From: Pseudomonadota bacterium
Lineage (GTDB): Bacteria > Pseudomonadota > Gammaproteobacteria > Burkholderiales > SG8-39
Reading direction: 5' to 3'
DNA length: 6,146 nucleotides
Assembly (NCBI GenBank): GCA_021847125.1
Contig: JAJZUK010000084.1
Span: forward strand, 1 to 6,146
Below, one piece after another: positions 6,002 to 6,146 of this stretch. Within the stretch, counting starts at the first letter, position 1. Every line of letters starts with the position of its first letter. The position numbers and the translations under genes were made by a program. The notes beneath the pieces were generated by a model. It was not told the DNA's origin and did no database searches. It saw nothing but the letters and a program-made list of their open reading frames with translations.

Positions 6002-6006
6002 GCTGT

Positions 6007-6010
6007 CTCC
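6007..6010 (-). promoter_or_regulatory. Ribosome binding site deciding the lldD-like start
   Basis: GGAG on the minus strand (6010 to 6007) is followed by 5 nt (ACAGC) and ATG 6001. This favours 6001 over the in-frame ATG at 6016, whose upstream sequence GCGAAAATTATAACC has no purine-rich site. Confidence 0.6.
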
Positions 6011-6012
6011 GG

Positions 6013-6037
6013 GCATGGTTATAATTTTCGCCCATGC
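6013..6037. promoter_or_regulatory. Candidate lldD promoter overlapped by a 6+6 dyad
   Basis: GCATGG (6013-6018) and CCATGC (6032-6037) are exact inverted repeats separated by 13 bp. Between and overlapping them is the minus-strand hexamer TATAAC (6023 to 6018), a 5/6 match to a -10 box, with a weak -35 TTTGCC (6046 to 6041) at 17-bp spacing. Transcription would start near 6011 and give a 10-nt leader containing the GGAG. A repressor binding the dyad would cover the -10 element. The same AT-rich bases also read TATAAT on the plus strand (6020-6025), so a divergent promoter is possible. Confidence 0.35.
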
Positions 6038-6146
6038 TAAGGCAAAGCGCGGAGGATTGCCAGACAGGCCAAGCGCACACGATCGGGAATTTCTACAGAC
6101 CCTAGAGTTCAGGGGGTGGAAGATCACGCAACTCGCGCGCTGATCC
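6038..6146. other. Right-edge region upstream of the lldD-like gene, no gene identified
   Basis: I see no protein-coding or RNA gene that can be supported here. A 23-codon plus-strand reading frame (6034-6105) has no family features, and the minus-strand frame extending the lldD-like gene to 6127 encodes non-homologous residues. The segment is probably upstream regulatory or intergenic DNA, perhaps including the beginning or end of a gene beyond the window. Confidence 0.5.

Noticed and set aside
6034..6105. 23-codon plus-strand reading frame just downstream of a plus-strand TATAAT
   Set aside because: Short, no recognisable motif and no Shine-Dalgarno, and it lies in the lldD upstream region. 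Not supported as a gene.
6002..6127. Longer N-terminus for the lldD-like protein (frame open to 6127, or ATG at 6016)
   Set aside because: The extra residues have no family resemblance, the ATG at 6016 lacks a ribosome binding site, and ATG 6001 with GGAG gives the normal family N-terminus and length.
6051..6146. tRNA-like start (GGAGGATTGCC) and about 96 bases to an edge ending GATCC, recalling a long-variable-arm tRNA
   Set aside because: No T-loop (GTTCRANYC), no convincing anticodon stem-loop and no D-loop GG. The resemblance is limited to the possible acceptor stem.

Overview
The window is GC-rich chromosomal DNA from a proteobacterium, most likely a betaproteobacterium. The NlpD architecture, the long N-terminal form of Pcm and the RpoS sequence all look betaproteobacterial. 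RpoS recalls Nitrosomonadales/Rhodocyclales-type proteins, but that finer placement is from memory of the families and is tentative. No mobile element, CRISPR array, rRNA or tRNA was found.

Layout, left to right. Positions 3-275 (+) hold the last 90 codons of a YhhQ-type queuosine-precursor transporter. A 191-bp gap (276-466) follows, with a near-perfect 19-bp palindrome bracketed by 10-bp direct repeats and a stable leader hairpin. Next is a 311-aa HD-domain protein (467-1402, +) with a class I cyclic-nucleotide-phosphodiesterase-like first motif and no assigned function. It converges on rpoS, and the 24 bases between the two stop codons are almost entirely one imperfect hairpin. On the minus strand, read right to left, lie lldD-like (6001-4853), then surE (4789-4046), pcm (4049-3381), nlpD (3384-2356) and rpoS (2359-1427). 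The last 145 bp (6002-6146) are lldD upstream DNA; no complete gene is visible there.

surE-pcm-nlpD-rpoS is the classical stationary-phase and stress cluster: a survival nucleotidase, a repair methyltransferase for isoaspartyl damage, a cell-envelope lipoprotein that activates septal amidases in relatives, and the general stress sigma factor. Here all three internal junctions are 4-nt stop/start overlaps (ATGA, ATGA, GTGA), so translational coupling down to RpoS is likely. rpoS starts with GTG and has no clear Shine-Dalgarno of its own. The lldD-like flavoenzyme is 63 bp upstream of surE on the same strand and could be cotranscribed or separate, because a perfect TATAAT hexamer and a GC hairpin lie in the gap.

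Most of the window is well-known housekeeping and stress content. The parts least explained by known families are the HD/PDE-like gene with its structured leader, and several compact dyads at gene boundaries. No undescribed multi-gene system is evident.
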